A stretch of DNA of 64,000 nucleotides from Flavonifractor sp. An82 (lineage in GTDB: Bacteria; Bacillota; Clostridia; Oscillospirales; Oscillospiraceae): the NCBI RefSeq assembly GCF_002159265.1, contig NZ_NFHG01000015.1, positions 25,822 through 89,821 of the forward strand, read 5' to 3'. The notes beneath the pieces are model-generated. The model ran no database searches and was not told the origin of the DNA. It was given only the letters and a program-made list of their open reading frames with translations. Shown here piece by piece: positions 8,534 to 16,522 of this stretch (the stretch's first letter is position 1; every line of letters begins with the position of its first letter). The position numbers and the translations under genes were made by a program.

Positions 8534-8572
8534 GGCCGGCAAGTGAGTATACTCACTTGCCGGCCTTTCTCT
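8534..8572 (+). terminator. terminator after the M56 gene
   Basis: Perfect 16-base self-complementary arms GGCCGGCAAGTGAGTA / TACTCACTTGCCGGCC (8534-8565) followed by TTTCTCTT. It also separates this unit from the convergent nickel operon. Confidence 0.88.
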
Positions 8573-9177
8573 TACACTAAACTCTGCACCCGGGTGCACA
8601 GCTGCTCCAGCAGGGCGCTGTTGTGGCTGACGATCACCAGCCCCAAGTCTCGCTTCTCCGCCTGCTCCAGCAGGAAGGCCCAGATCTGGGCCTGAGTGAT
8701 GAGGTCCAGCATGGCGGTGACCTCGTCACACAGCAGGTACTTTACCCCCGGCCGCAGGGCCCGGGCAATACAAAACCGCTGGAGTTCGCCGCCGGACAGC
8801 TCGGTGGGATACCGCTCCAGCCAGGCGGGCTGGATGTGAAGGGCCTCCAGCAGCCCCTCCTCCACCGGTCCACCTTCTTTTAGCGTATCCCCCAGCTTCA
8901 TCAGCGGGTCCACCGCCGTCTCCGGGTGTTGCCAGATCATCTGCACCGGGCAGATCCCCCGATACTCCCTCAGCGGCTTGCCGTCTACCAGCACCGTGCC
9001 GCTGTCCGGCTTCTCATAGCCCGCCAGCAGCTTGCATAAAGTTGTCTTACCCCGGCCACTGGGTCCTGCCAGGCCCACCCGCTCGCCGGGGGCCACCGTC
9101 AGGTCCAGGCCGTCCAGTACCTGCTTGCGGCCCTTTCCCCGATAGCCAAAGGTAAGCTGCTTTGCTTCCAGACTCAT
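8572..9177 (-). CDS. ABC transporter ATP-binding protein, nickel/peptide type (NikE-like)
   Basis: 201 residues of a cytoplasmic ATPase: Walker A GPSGRGKT, signature LSGGELQRFCIARA, Walker B region LLCDEVTAMLD and the H-loop VSHN. It lacks the C-terminal oligopeptide-type extension, as the shorter partner of such pairs often does. Start 9177 is chosen over an upstream frame because ATGA overlaps the stop of the preceding ATPase gene and AAGGAGGGAC lies just upstream. It is the last gene of the lar-nik operon. Nickel specificity is inferred from the linked larEBC genes. Confidence 0.85.
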   Translation of the reverse strand: MSLEAKQLTFGYRGKGRKQVLDGLDLTVAPGERVGLAGPSGRGKTTLCKLLAGYEKPDSGTVLVDGKPLREYRGICPVQMIWQHPETAVDPLMKLGDTLKEGGPVEEGLLEALHIQPAWLERYPTELSGGELQRFCIARALRPGVKYLLCDEVTAMLDLITQAQIWAFLLEQAEKRDLGLVIVSHNSALLEQLCTRVQSLV

Positions 9178-10103
9178 GCCGTCCCTCCTTCCGGATACAG
9201 GCAGCGCACCCGCCCGCCGTCCACTTCTCGATAGGGCACCGGGCCCAAACACTCGGGCCGCCCTTTGGGACAGCGGGGCGCGAAGGGGCAGCCCTCCCCC
9301 ACCTCGCCGGGCCCGGGCTGGGCCCCCAGGATGGGCACAAAGCCGTTCTGAGGCAAGGCGTTCCACAGGGCTTTGGTATAGGGGTGGCGCAGCCTGCCTG
9401 CCGTAAAGTCGGCGGCATCGGCCTCCTCCACTGTCTCACCGGCATAGAACACCGCCACCCGGTGGGCGATGGAGAGGGCCAGCTCCAGGTCGTGGGTGAT
9501 GAGAAGCACCCCTGCTCCTCCGTCGGCCAGCTCCCGGAAATGCCCCAGCACCCGCTTGGCTGCACGGGCATCCAAACCGGGGGTGGGCTCATCGGCGATG
9601 ACCAGCCGCGGAGTCTCAGCCGCCGCCGTAGCAATGAGCACCCGGCGGGCCATGCCGCCGGACAGCTCAAAGGGATAGCACTCCTCGGTGTCCGCCCCCA
9701 GGCCGTACCGCTCCAACACGGCCCGGCTGACCTGCCGGGCAGCTTGGTCCCGGCGGCCCTTGCGGATCTGAGGTCCCACCTTCATCAGGGGGTCCAGGTA
9801 GGTCACCCCCTGGGGCACCAGGACGATCTCCCTGCCCCGCACCTGCTCCGCCCGCTTGGGGGTAAGAGGCCGGCCCAGGAAGGTGATCTCCCCCGCCATG
9901 TGGCTGTTATAGGGCAGGATGTTCAGGATGCCGTGGGCCAGCAGGCTCTTGCCCGAGCCGCTGGACCCCACCACCGCCACCACCTGTCCGGGCTCAATGG
10001 TCAGGGACAGATCCCGGAGCACCGGCAGCAGCACCTGTCTGGCCCCCCGCCCGTACTGGGTGAAGGAGATGGACAGGTTTTGGACTTGTAAAATCGGTTC
10101 CAT
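9174..10103 (-). CDS. ABC transporter ATP-binding protein, nickel/peptide type (NikD-like)
   Basis: 309 residues with Walker A GSSGSGKS, signature LSGGMARRVLIA, Walker B VIADEPTPGLD and H-loop ITHD. The C-terminus CPFAPRCPKGRPEC is the oligopeptide/dipeptide-nickel transporter tail. ATG 10103 has AGGAGG seven bases upstream, which is better placed than the GTG six bases earlier. It energises uptake with the NikE-like partner. Confidence 0.87.
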   Translation of the reverse strand: MEPILQVQNLSISFTQYGRGARQVLLPVLRDLSLTIEPGQVVAVVGSSGSGKSLLAHGILNILPYNSHMAGEITFLGRPLTPKRAEQVRGREIVLVPQGVTYLDPLMKVGPQIRKGRRDQAARQVSRAVLERYGLGADTEECYPFELSGGMARRVLIATAAAETPRLVIADEPTPGLDARAAKRVLGHFRELADGGAGVLLITHDLELALSIAHRVAVFYAGETVEEADAADFTAGRLRHPYTKALWNALPQNGFVPILGAQPGPGEVGEGCPFAPRCPKGRPECLGPVPYREVDGGRVRCLYPEGGTA

Positions 10104-10115
10104 ATCCACCCCTCC

Positions 10116-10940
10116 TTACGCATGTACGCTGGCCGGGTCCAGCAGCTTCCGCAGCTGCTCCCCCATGGCGGCAAAGAGTATCACAATGAGCACCAGGCTC
10201 AGGCCGGGGAACACCGCCAGCCACCACTTACCAGTGGTGAGGTAGCTCATGCTTTCCGACAAAATCACGCCGATGGCAGGCTGCTCCGGGGACAGGCCGA
10301 AGCCCAGGAAGGTGACGCTGGCCTCGTGGAGGATGGCGTGGGGAAACTGGAGCACCAGCCCGGTGAGAAACTGAGGCAGCAGGTGGGGCAGCATGTGCCG
10401 CCGGGCGATGGTCAGCCGGGACACCCCCAGCTTTTCCGCCGTGCGGACATACACCGCCCCCCGCAGCTGGAGCACCTCCCCCCGGATGACACGGGCCAGG
10501 GAGGGCCAGTGGCTGAGGGCCACTCCGGCCACCACCCCCACAAAGCCCTTGCCGAAAGCCAGGGAGATGAGCATGACCAGCAGGATGTGGGGGATGCCCA
10601 TGACCAGGTCGATACACCAGGAAATGATTGCGTCCACCCACCCGCCGAAGACGGCGGAGGCCACCCCCAACACCAGGGCGATGACTGCGCTGACAGCAGC
10701 GGTCAAGAGACCAATACGGATGCTGAGGGACAGTCCGGTAAGGGTGCGGGAGAGCATATCCCGGCCCATCCAGTCGGTACCGAAGAGGAACTGCCCGCAG
10801 GGGGCCAGATTTTTGCGGGAAAAGTCGGTGACCATGGCCTGCCCGCTCAACAAGCCCCCGGCCACCGCCACGGCGCACAGCACCAATGCGGCAACCGCCA
10901 GCAGAAGGAGGGCGTTTTTCCGCCCGTTCCAATGTCTCAT
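10116..10940 (-). CDS. ABC transporter permease, nickel/peptide type (NikC-like)
   Basis: 274 residues with about six membrane helices. The N-terminal membrane segment is followed by FGTDWMGRDMLSRTLTG, the conserved signature of the second permease of dipeptide/nickel importers. The coupling-helix motif VRTAEKLGVSRLTIARRHML contacts the ATPases. The start overlaps the stop of the NikB-like permease gene by four bases (ATGA). Confidence 0.88.
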   Translation of the reverse strand: MRHWNGRKNALLLLAVAALVLCAVAVAGGLLSGQAMVTDFSRKNLAPCGQFLFGTDWMGRDMLSRTLTGLSLSIRIGLLTAAVSAVIALVLGVASAVFGGWVDAIISWCIDLVMGIPHILLVMLISLAFGKGFVGVVAGVALSHWPSLARVIRGEVLQLRGAVYVRTAEKLGVSRLTIARRHMLPHLLPQFLTGLVLQFPHAILHEASVTFLGFGLSPEQPAIGVILSESMSYLTTGKWWLAVFPGLSLVLIVILFAAMGEQLRKLLDPASVHA

Positions 10941-11929
10941 TTCCGGGCCGCCCCCCTTCTGATCTTGGGGTCTACCACGCCGTAAAGCAGATCGGCAATC
11001 AGGTTGCCGCCGAAGACGATGGCGGCGCTCACCACCGTGATGCCCAGCAGCAGGGGCAGGTCGGAGCCCAGGCCGGCGTTGACGGCGGCCTGACCCAGGC
11101 CGGGATAGGAGAACACCTGCTCCACCAGCACCGAGCCGCCGAAGATCTCACTGATGGAGGCGAATTGCAGGGTGATGGCAGGCAGAGCCACGTTGCGCAG
11201 GCCATGACGCAGGACGATAGACCGGACGGATTCTCCCCGGGCCCGGGCGAAGAGCACATAGTCGTTCTCCATGATGTCCCCCATCTTCTCCCGGGTATGC
11301 ATGGCGATGTTGGCCACACCGGTGATGCTGAGGGTAAGGGCAGGGAGAAAGGCGTGGTAAAGCCGGTCGGCCAGGGTGACAGAGGCGGCATCCGCACCGA
11401 TGGGCACCGACAGCCCAATGGGGAACAGTCCCAGCCAGACTGAGAAGATGACCAGGAGCAGTAAGGCCAGCCAAAAAGCTGGGGTACTGGAGATAATCCA
11501 GCAGTAGCCCCGTATGATTTTATCCACCAGCCTTCCCCGATTGGCCCCTGCAAGGACACCCAGGGTCAGACCCAGCACGCCGGAGATCACCCAGGCAAAG
11601 GCCATGAGCCACAAGGAATTTTGCAGCCGCTGGCCAATGACCTGGCTCACCGGCTGGCGGTAGAGCAGAGAGGTACCCATGTCCCCCCGGACAAAGTCCC
11701 CCAGCCAGCCCAGGTAGCGCTCCACCGGCGGGGTATTGACCCCCCAGTAGTCCTCCAGCTTGGCGATTTGCTCCTGGCTCATGGTGCCCAGGGCGGCCTG
11801 GCCCACGTTGGTCTGCAAGGGGTCCAGGGGAGAGGCCGACATGAGCAGGAAGGCGGCCAGACTGACCCCCAGCAGCAGCAGGGCCATCCGGATCAATTTT
11901 TTGCCTGTGAACAGCAGGCGGTGCTTCAA
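10937..11929 (-). CDS. ABC transporter permease, nickel/peptide type (NikB-like)
   Basis: 330 residues with a first membrane helix at about 13-32 and five more in the permease domain. The segment YDLGVNTPP-like (YWGVNTPPVERYLGWLGDF) and the FARARGESVRSIVLRHGLRN coupling region are typical of the first permease in dipeptide/nickel importers. TTG 11929 is preferred because AGAAGGA lies at the right distance; the frame continues upstream only into the end of the binding-protein gene. Confidence 0.86.
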   Translation of the reverse strand: MKHRLLFTGKKLIRMALLLLGVSLAAFLLMSASPLDPLQTNVGQAALGTMSQEQIAKLEDYWGVNTPPVERYLGWLGDFVRGDMGTSLLYRQPVSQVIGQRLQNSLWLMAFAWVISGVLGLTLGVLAGANRGRLVDKIIRGYCWIISSTPAFWLALLLLVIFSVWLGLFPIGLSVPIGADAASVTLADRLYHAFLPALTLSITGVANIAMHTREKMGDIMENDYVLFARARGESVRSIVLRHGLRNVALPAITLQFASISEIFGGSVLVEQVFSYPGLGQAAVNAGLGSDLPLLLGITVVSAAIVFGGNLIADLLYGVVDPKIRRGAARK

Positions 11930-11955
11930 GGGAATTCCTTCTTTCCGGTGGAATA

Positions 11956-13527
11956 TCAGTTCCAGCTCCACTGGTCCACGTTGTTGACGATGGACCAGCC
12001 GTGGCCGTGGGGATGGATCTTCTGTTGGGCCACCTGGAGGCCCTCCCGTACCCAGTACAGGTGGCTCACATTCACCAGCCACACCCAGGGAATATCCCCC
12101 TCCTGGGTGACGCCGGTGGTGCCGTCCCACTGGGCCTTCTGCCACAGCTCATAGGACTGCTCCAGATCGGAGCACTGGAGGGCCTGATCCATGTAGGAAT
12201 CCACAGCCGGGTTGGAATAGGGGGAATACTGGGCTGTGCCGGTATCCCCGATGGTGTGATAGATGTTGTACAGCTCCATGGGTGTATGGGCCCCCCAGCC
12301 CCAGATAAGGGGCTCGGTCTGGGCCCGGTCATAGGCGGTGTCCCAGCCCACCCCCTCCATGGTGCAGGAGATACCCAGCTCCCCCAGCTGGTTGGCAAAG
12401 TCGGCGCACAGGGCCTGCCGCACCGAGTCACTGGTGGGATAGAGCAGGTTGAGGGTGGCCTTCACGCCGTCCTTCTCCCGGACGCCGTCGGCCCCCATGG
12501 TCCAGCCCGCCTCATCCAGCAGGGCGGCGGCTCCCTCGGGATCGTACTCCACCTCAGAGGCCGGATTGTACCAGGGCATTTGATCGCACACGCTGTAGGC
12601 CGGGGTACCGTAGCCGTTGAGCACGTTGTCGATCATCTCCTGCCGGTCCACCCCGATGTTGATGGCCCGGCGCACCAGCACGTCGCCGGTGAGGGTGCCC
12701 TCGATCACCGGCAGGTTGAAGCCCCGGTTATCCACACTGTCGTAGGCCGCCAGTGTATAACCGGTGGGGGCCTGGTCGGAGTAGGTGGCGGAGGTGTAGG
12801 CCAGATCCACCTGGCCGGCCTGGACCGCCAGGAAGGCGGCATCCTCCTCCATAAAAAGGATGGTCACCCGCCTCATTTTGGGGTTCTCTCCGTAGTAGTC
12901 CGGGTTGGCCTCCAGAATCACCTGCTGGCCCTTGTCCCACTGCTTGAGGATATACCGGCCGGAGCCGATGGGATTGGAGCCGTAGGTGGCGGCATCGTAG
13001 GCGTGCTCCGGCACGATGCCCACGATGGCCATGGTATAGGGCCAGATGGAGAAGGGGGTGGCCATGTGGAACACCACGGTGGTGTCGTCCACCGCCTCGG
13101 CATGATCCAGCATGGTAAAGTCGTTCACCGAACTGGCGGCTTTGACGGTATTATAGGTAAAGGCCACATCGGAAGCGGTGAGGGGCTGGCCGTCGGTAAA
13201 ACGTACGTCGTCCCGGATCTTCACCGTCCAGGTCAGGCCGTCGTCGCTGACCTGCACGTCGGTGGCCAGATCGTAGCCGATGGTCAGGTCGGTATTGGTC
13301 ACCGTCAGGGTAGACTGGATCAGGGGCTCATGGACATGCTCCCCGGCTCCCCATCCGTAGGCGGGGTCGAAACCGGCCTCCGGTTCGGAGGTAGTGCCCA
13401 TGGCGATGACCACGCTGTCCTTGCTGCCGGTCTGAGGCGTCGTGGTAGCAGCTGTATTGCCGCCGCAGCCTGCCAGCATACCGGCGGCCAAAGCCATACA
13501 CAGAATCAGAGTCAGAATGCGTTTCAT
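11956..13527 (-). CDS. nickel/peptide-type ABC transporter substrate-binding lipoprotein
   Basis: 523 residues of solute-binding family 5. The signal peptide ends in the lipobox LAGC (Cys21), so the mature protein is lipid-anchored outside the membrane. DGLTWTVKIRDDVRFTDGQP is the family signature. It is rich in Trp/Tyr and has internal His residues. In NikA-like proteins nickel is bound through a chelate and a His, but the ligand cannot be assigned by eye. The gene lies 16 bases after larC, tying import to nickel-pincer cofactor synthesis. Confidence 0.87.
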   Translation of the reverse strand: MKRILTLILCMALAAGMLAGCGGNTAATTTPQTGSKDSVVIAMGTTSEPEAGFDPAYGWGAGEHVHEPLIQSTLTVTNTDLTIGYDLATDVQVSDDGLTWTVKIRDDVRFTDGQPLTASDVAFTYNTVKAASSVNDFTMLDHAEAVDDTTVVFHMATPFSIWPYTMAIVGIVPEHAYDAATYGSNPIGSGRYILKQWDKGQQVILEANPDYYGENPKMRRVTILFMEEDAAFLAVQAGQVDLAYTSATYSDQAPTGYTLAAYDSVDNRGFNLPVIEGTLTGDVLVRRAINIGVDRQEMIDNVLNGYGTPAYSVCDQMPWYNPASEVEYDPEGAAALLDEAGWTMGADGVREKDGVKATLNLLYPTSDSVRQALCADFANQLGELGISCTMEGVGWDTAYDRAQTEPLIWGWGAHTPMELYNIYHTIGDTGTAQYSPYSNPAVDSYMDQALQCSDLEQSYELWQKAQWDGTTGVTQEGDIPWVWLVNVSHLYWVREGLQVAQQKIHPHGHGWSIVNNVDQWSWN

Positions 13528-13543
13528 GGATGACTCCTTTCGG

Positions 13544-14851
13544 TTACAGGCTCTTGTTCACTTCTTTCAGTACCGCCGACAGGGGCAGACCCTTTTCCCG
13601 GGCCAGGGCGGCGGCATCTTCATACTCGGGCTTGGCGTGGGAGATACCGAAGCCCTCCGCAGTCTTCACCCGGACCGTTCCCCAGGGAGTAGCCACGGTC
13701 TCGCTGCCGGGGGTAAGGAAGTACTTCTCGCACCGGCGCACCCGCAGGCCGTTGGTGGTGGTGTGGCGCAGGACGGCCTGGGCCAGCTCCTGCTCCCTCC
13801 CCGCCTCACACAGCACGGTGAGCACATGGCCGGGGCGGCCCTTCTTCATGGTACCGGGGATGGTGTACACGTCCAGGGCCCCCGCCGCCAGCAGCTGCTG
13901 GGCAGCAAAGGCCAGGGCCTCGCCGGTCATGTCGTCAATGTTGCACACCAGCTCCACGATCTCACCGTTGCCGCCCGCCTGGCTTTCCCCCCAGAAAGCC
14001 CGGACGCAGTTGGCCTGCTCAAACCGGCGGGTGCCCACACCATAACCCACCTTTTCCACACTCAGCACCGGCATGGGGCCAAAGGACTGGGCAAAGTGGG
14101 CCAGCAGGGCGGCCCCGGTGGGGGTACACAACTCGCCTCTGATCTCACCGCCATAAGTGGGCACACCCGCCAGCAGGGCGGCGGTAGCGGGGGCGGGTAC
14201 CGGCATGATGCCGTGGGCACATTTCACGGTGCCGCTGCCCACATGGATGGGGGACACCACGATTTTGTCAGGCTTCAGCAGATAGAGGGCATAGCACACG
14301 CCGGCCACGTCGGCCACCGCGTCCAGGGCCCCCACCTCGTGGTAGTGGACCTCCCCCACGGGACAGCCGTGGGCTTTGGCCTCCGCCTGGGCAATGGCAT
14401 CATACACCCCCTTAGCGTGGGCCCGCACCTCCTCCGGCAGGGGCAGATGGTCAATGAGATGGGCAATGTGGCTGGGGGTGGCATGGTGATGATGGTGATG
14501 CTCGTGGTCATGGTCATGAGGATGGTCGTGATGATGCTCGTGGCCGTGGCAATGGTCATGATCGTGATGGTGTTCATGGTCATGATGGTGGTCATGCTCG
14601 TGGTCGTGATGGTGCTCGTCCTCATGGTGATGGAGGTGCTCGTCCTCCTCCTCCCCGTGGACAGTGACCTTCATGTGGGTGCCGCTGATGCCGCTGGTAA
14701 CAGCAGCGGTGGCCTCCACCGCCACGCCGGGCAGGCCCAGGCTGTTCATAGTGGACAGGAAGGCCTCCTTGTCCTCCAGCAGCTCGTACAGGGCGGACAT
14801 GAGCATGTCCCCCGCCGCGCCCATATTACACTCAATATATAAGGTTTTCAT
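13544..14851 (-). CDS. larC: nickel-pincer cofactor biosynthesis protein LarC with a large His-rich insertion
   Basis: 435 residues. LarC uses CTP to insert nickel into the dithiolated pyridinium mononucleotide made by LarB and LarE. The N-terminus YIECNMGAAGDMLMSALYELL is the family signature. Residues 65-131 hold about 36 histidines mixed with Asp/Glu, longer than in most relatives and probably a nickel store or delivery site. The C-terminal catalytic half (VCNIDDMTGEALAFAAQQL) is in the same frame, so no programmed frameshift is needed as in Lactobacillus plantarum larC1/larC2. ATG 14851 overlaps the larB stop by four bases. Confidence 0.93.
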   Translation of the reverse strand: MKTLYIECNMGAAGDMLMSALYELLEDKEAFLSTMNSLGLPGVAVEATAAVTSGISGTHMKVTVHGEEEDEHLHHHEDEHHHDHEHDHHHDHEHHHDHDHCHGHEHHHDHPHDHDHEHHHHHHATPSHIAHLIDHLPLPEEVRAHAKGVYDAIAQAEAKAHGCPVGEVHYHEVGALDAVADVAGVCYALYLLKPDKIVVSPIHVGSGTVKCAHGIMPVPAPATAALLAGVPTYGGEIRGELCTPTGAALLAHFAQSFGPMPVLSVEKVGYGVGTRRFEQANCVRAFWGESQAGGNGEIVELVCNIDDMTGEALAFAAQQLLAAGALDVYTIPGTMKKGRPGHVLTVLCEAGREQELAQAVLRHTTTNGLRVRRCEKYFLTPGSETVATPWGTVRVKTAEGFGISHAKPEYEDAAALAREKGLPLSAVLKEVNKSL

Positions 14852-15606
14852 TGTAATCCCTCCATCTGATTGATCATGCTGGCCAGATAACCGGCCCCGA
14901 AGCCGTTGTCGATGTTGACCACGCTGCACCCGGAGGCGCAGGAATTGAGCATGGCCAGCAGGGCGGACAGGCCGCCGAAGCTGGCGCCGTAGCCCACGCT
15001 GGTGGGTACCGCCACCACCGGGCAGTCCACCAGACCTCCCACTACGGAGGCCAGGGCCCCCTCCATACCCGCCACGGCGACAACGCACCGTGCGCTCATC
15101 AGGGTATCCAGGTTGGACAGCAGCCGGTGGAGCCCCGCCACCCCTACGTCGTACAGCCGTGTGACCTTGTTGCCCATCACCTCGGCGGTGAGGGCGGCCT
15201 CCTCGGCTACCGGCATATCGCTGGTGCCGCCGGTGGCCACCACAATGTGGCCCAGCTCCTGGCGGGGACCGGGGAAGGCAATGCCCAGCCTGGGGATGGG
15301 CCGGTAGTCCAGAGGAACCGACTGCTCCACCATGCGGGCGGCCTCCTCCCCCATGCGGGTGATGAGGATATTTTTACAGCCCCGCTCCCCCATGGCGGCG
15401 GCGATCCCGGCGATCTGCTCCGGGGTCTTGCCCGCCCCGTAGATCACCTCCGCCGCCCCCTGGCGGACCGAGCGGTGAAAGTCCACCTTGGCGTAGCCCA
15501 GGTCCTCAAAGGGCTGGGTCTTCAGCTCCAGCAGGGCGTCCTCCGGGCTGGTGTTTCCCGCCTGGACCGCCCGCAGCAGCTCCAGAATATCATGCTTGTT
15601 GTCCAT
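14848..15606 (-). CDS. larB: nickel-pincer cofactor biosynthesis protein LarB
   Basis: 252 residues. LarB carboxylates and hydrolyses nicotinic acid adenine dinucleotide to the pyridinium dicarboxylate precursor. A short N-terminal domain precedes a PurE-like C-terminal domain with VVATGGTSDMPVAEEAA and PVVAVPTSVGYGASFGGL, the carboxylase signature. It starts four bases after larE ends and overlaps larC. Confidence 0.94.
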   Translation of the reverse strand: MDNKHDILELLRAVQAGNTSPEDALLELKTQPFEDLGYAKVDFHRSVRQGAAEVIYGAGKTPEQIAGIAAAMGERGCKNILITRMGEEAARMVEQSVPLDYRPIPRLGIAFPGPRQELGHIVVATGGTSDMPVAEEAALTAEVMGNKVTRLYDVGVAGLHRLLSNLDTLMSARCVVAVAGMEGALASVVGGLVDCPVVAVPTSVGYGASFGGLSALLAMLNSCASGCSVVNIDNGFGAGYLASMINQMEGLQ

Positions 15607-15610
15607 ACGC

Positions 15611-16354
15611 TTACCTCCCCTTCAGGTCCAGCAGCACGGCTGAGAAGTCCGCCTCCAGTTCCTTTATAATGGTATCATGCAGCTGAACGGCCTTCTCCAT
15701 CTGGTCCGCCGGGACCTGGATGCGGGCGGCGTCTCCCAGCAGCCGCACCCGGAAGTCGGTAAAGCCCAACCGGAAGAGGGCCTCCTCCCCCCGCTCCACC
15801 TTCTCCAAAGCCTCCCGGGTGATGGCGGTACCGGTGGGCACCCGGGTGGCCAAGCAGGCATAGGCCGGCTTGTTCCAGGTAAACAGCCCCGCCTCTTTGG
15901 ACATCCGCCGCACCTCATCCTTGGTGATGCCGCACTCCCGCAGGGGGGAGCGGACCTCCAGTTCCCGGAGGGCCTGCATCCCCGGCCGGTCCCCGGCGTC
16001 GTCGGAGGCGTTGGTGCCGTCCAGCAGCACCGTGTAGCCGTCGGCCGCCGCCCGTTTCCGCAGGGTGGTGAACAGGGCCTTCTTGCAGTAGTAGCACCGC
16101 CGGGGACCGTTGGCCGCCGCCTCGGGCACCGCCAGCACGTCGGCCTCCACCACCGTCAGGGGCATGTCCAACTCCTCCGCCAGCCTTTTGGCGTCGGCCA
16201 GCTCAAAGGCCGGCTGAAAGGCCGTATTCACATAGTAGGCCCGCAGGCCGCAGCCGTAGGTCTTGGCTGCCCACAGCAGCAGGGCGGAGTCGGTACCGCC
16301 GGAGAAGGCCAGCGCCGCCCGGGGAACTTCCTTGAAAAACTGTTCCAGCGTCAT
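15611..16354 (-). CDS. larE: ATP-dependent sacrificial sulfur transferase LarE
   Basis: 247 residues with the PP-loop SGGTDS at 18-23. LarE adenylates the LarB product and adds sulfur. Cysteines at 87 and 90 (CYYCKK) and at 167 (AYACLATR) match the three-cysteine pattern of LarE proteins that carry a [4Fe-4S] cluster, rather than the single sacrificial cysteine of the L. plantarum type; this comparison is from memory. ATG 16354 has AAAGGAG upstream. It is the first gene of larE-larB-larC-nik and sits directly behind a terminator-bearing leader. Confidence 0.92.
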   Translation of the reverse strand: MTLEQFFKEVPRAALAFSGGTDSALLLWAAKTYGCGLRAYYVNTAFQPAFELADAKRLAEELDMPLTVVEADVLAVPEAAANGPRRCYYCKKALFTTLRKRAAADGYTVLLDGTNASDDAGDRPGMQALRELEVRSPLRECGITKDEVRRMSKEAGLFTWNKPAYACLATRVPTGTAITREALEKVERGEEALFRLGFTDFRVRLLGDAARIQVPADQMEKAVQLHDTIIKELEADFSAVLLDLKGR

Positions 16355-16370
16355 ACTTGCGCTCCTTTGC

Positions 16371-16460
16371 AAAAAAAGAAGGTATCCGATCCCCTTCAGG
16401 GGAAGAGATACCTTCCTGGTATGATGATACAAGCACACCGGGCTTCTGCATGCGTATACC
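16371..16460 (-). promoter_or_regulatory. attenuator-like leader of the lar-nik operon
   Basis: On the minus strand four short segments read GGTAT (16456-16460), ATACC (16418-16422), GGTAT (16408-16412) and ATACC (16381-16385). Segments 3 and 4 lie in an intrinsic terminator: arms GAAGGTATC and GATACCTTC with inner CCCC/GGGG, then seven Ts (16371-16377). Segments 1:2 or 2:3 can pair instead. The terminator abuts the larE ribosome site, leaving no room for a promoter behind it, so read-through must be conditional. Upstream, at 16440-16500, are more GC-rich hairpins. The signal (nickel is an obvious guess) is not shown. Confidence 0.65.
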
Positions 16461-16522
16461 CCGGCTCTGGCCGGGCGCTCCGGCTTCCTGCCGGAAGTTT
16501 GACCGCAATTCCCAGTGTCTAT

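Noticed and set aside
14459..14659. Short near-repeats that look like a tandem repeat or CRISPR-like array
   Set aside because: They are the codons of the His-rich segment of LarC, with no regular spacer or repeat length. No CRISPR array was seen in the window.
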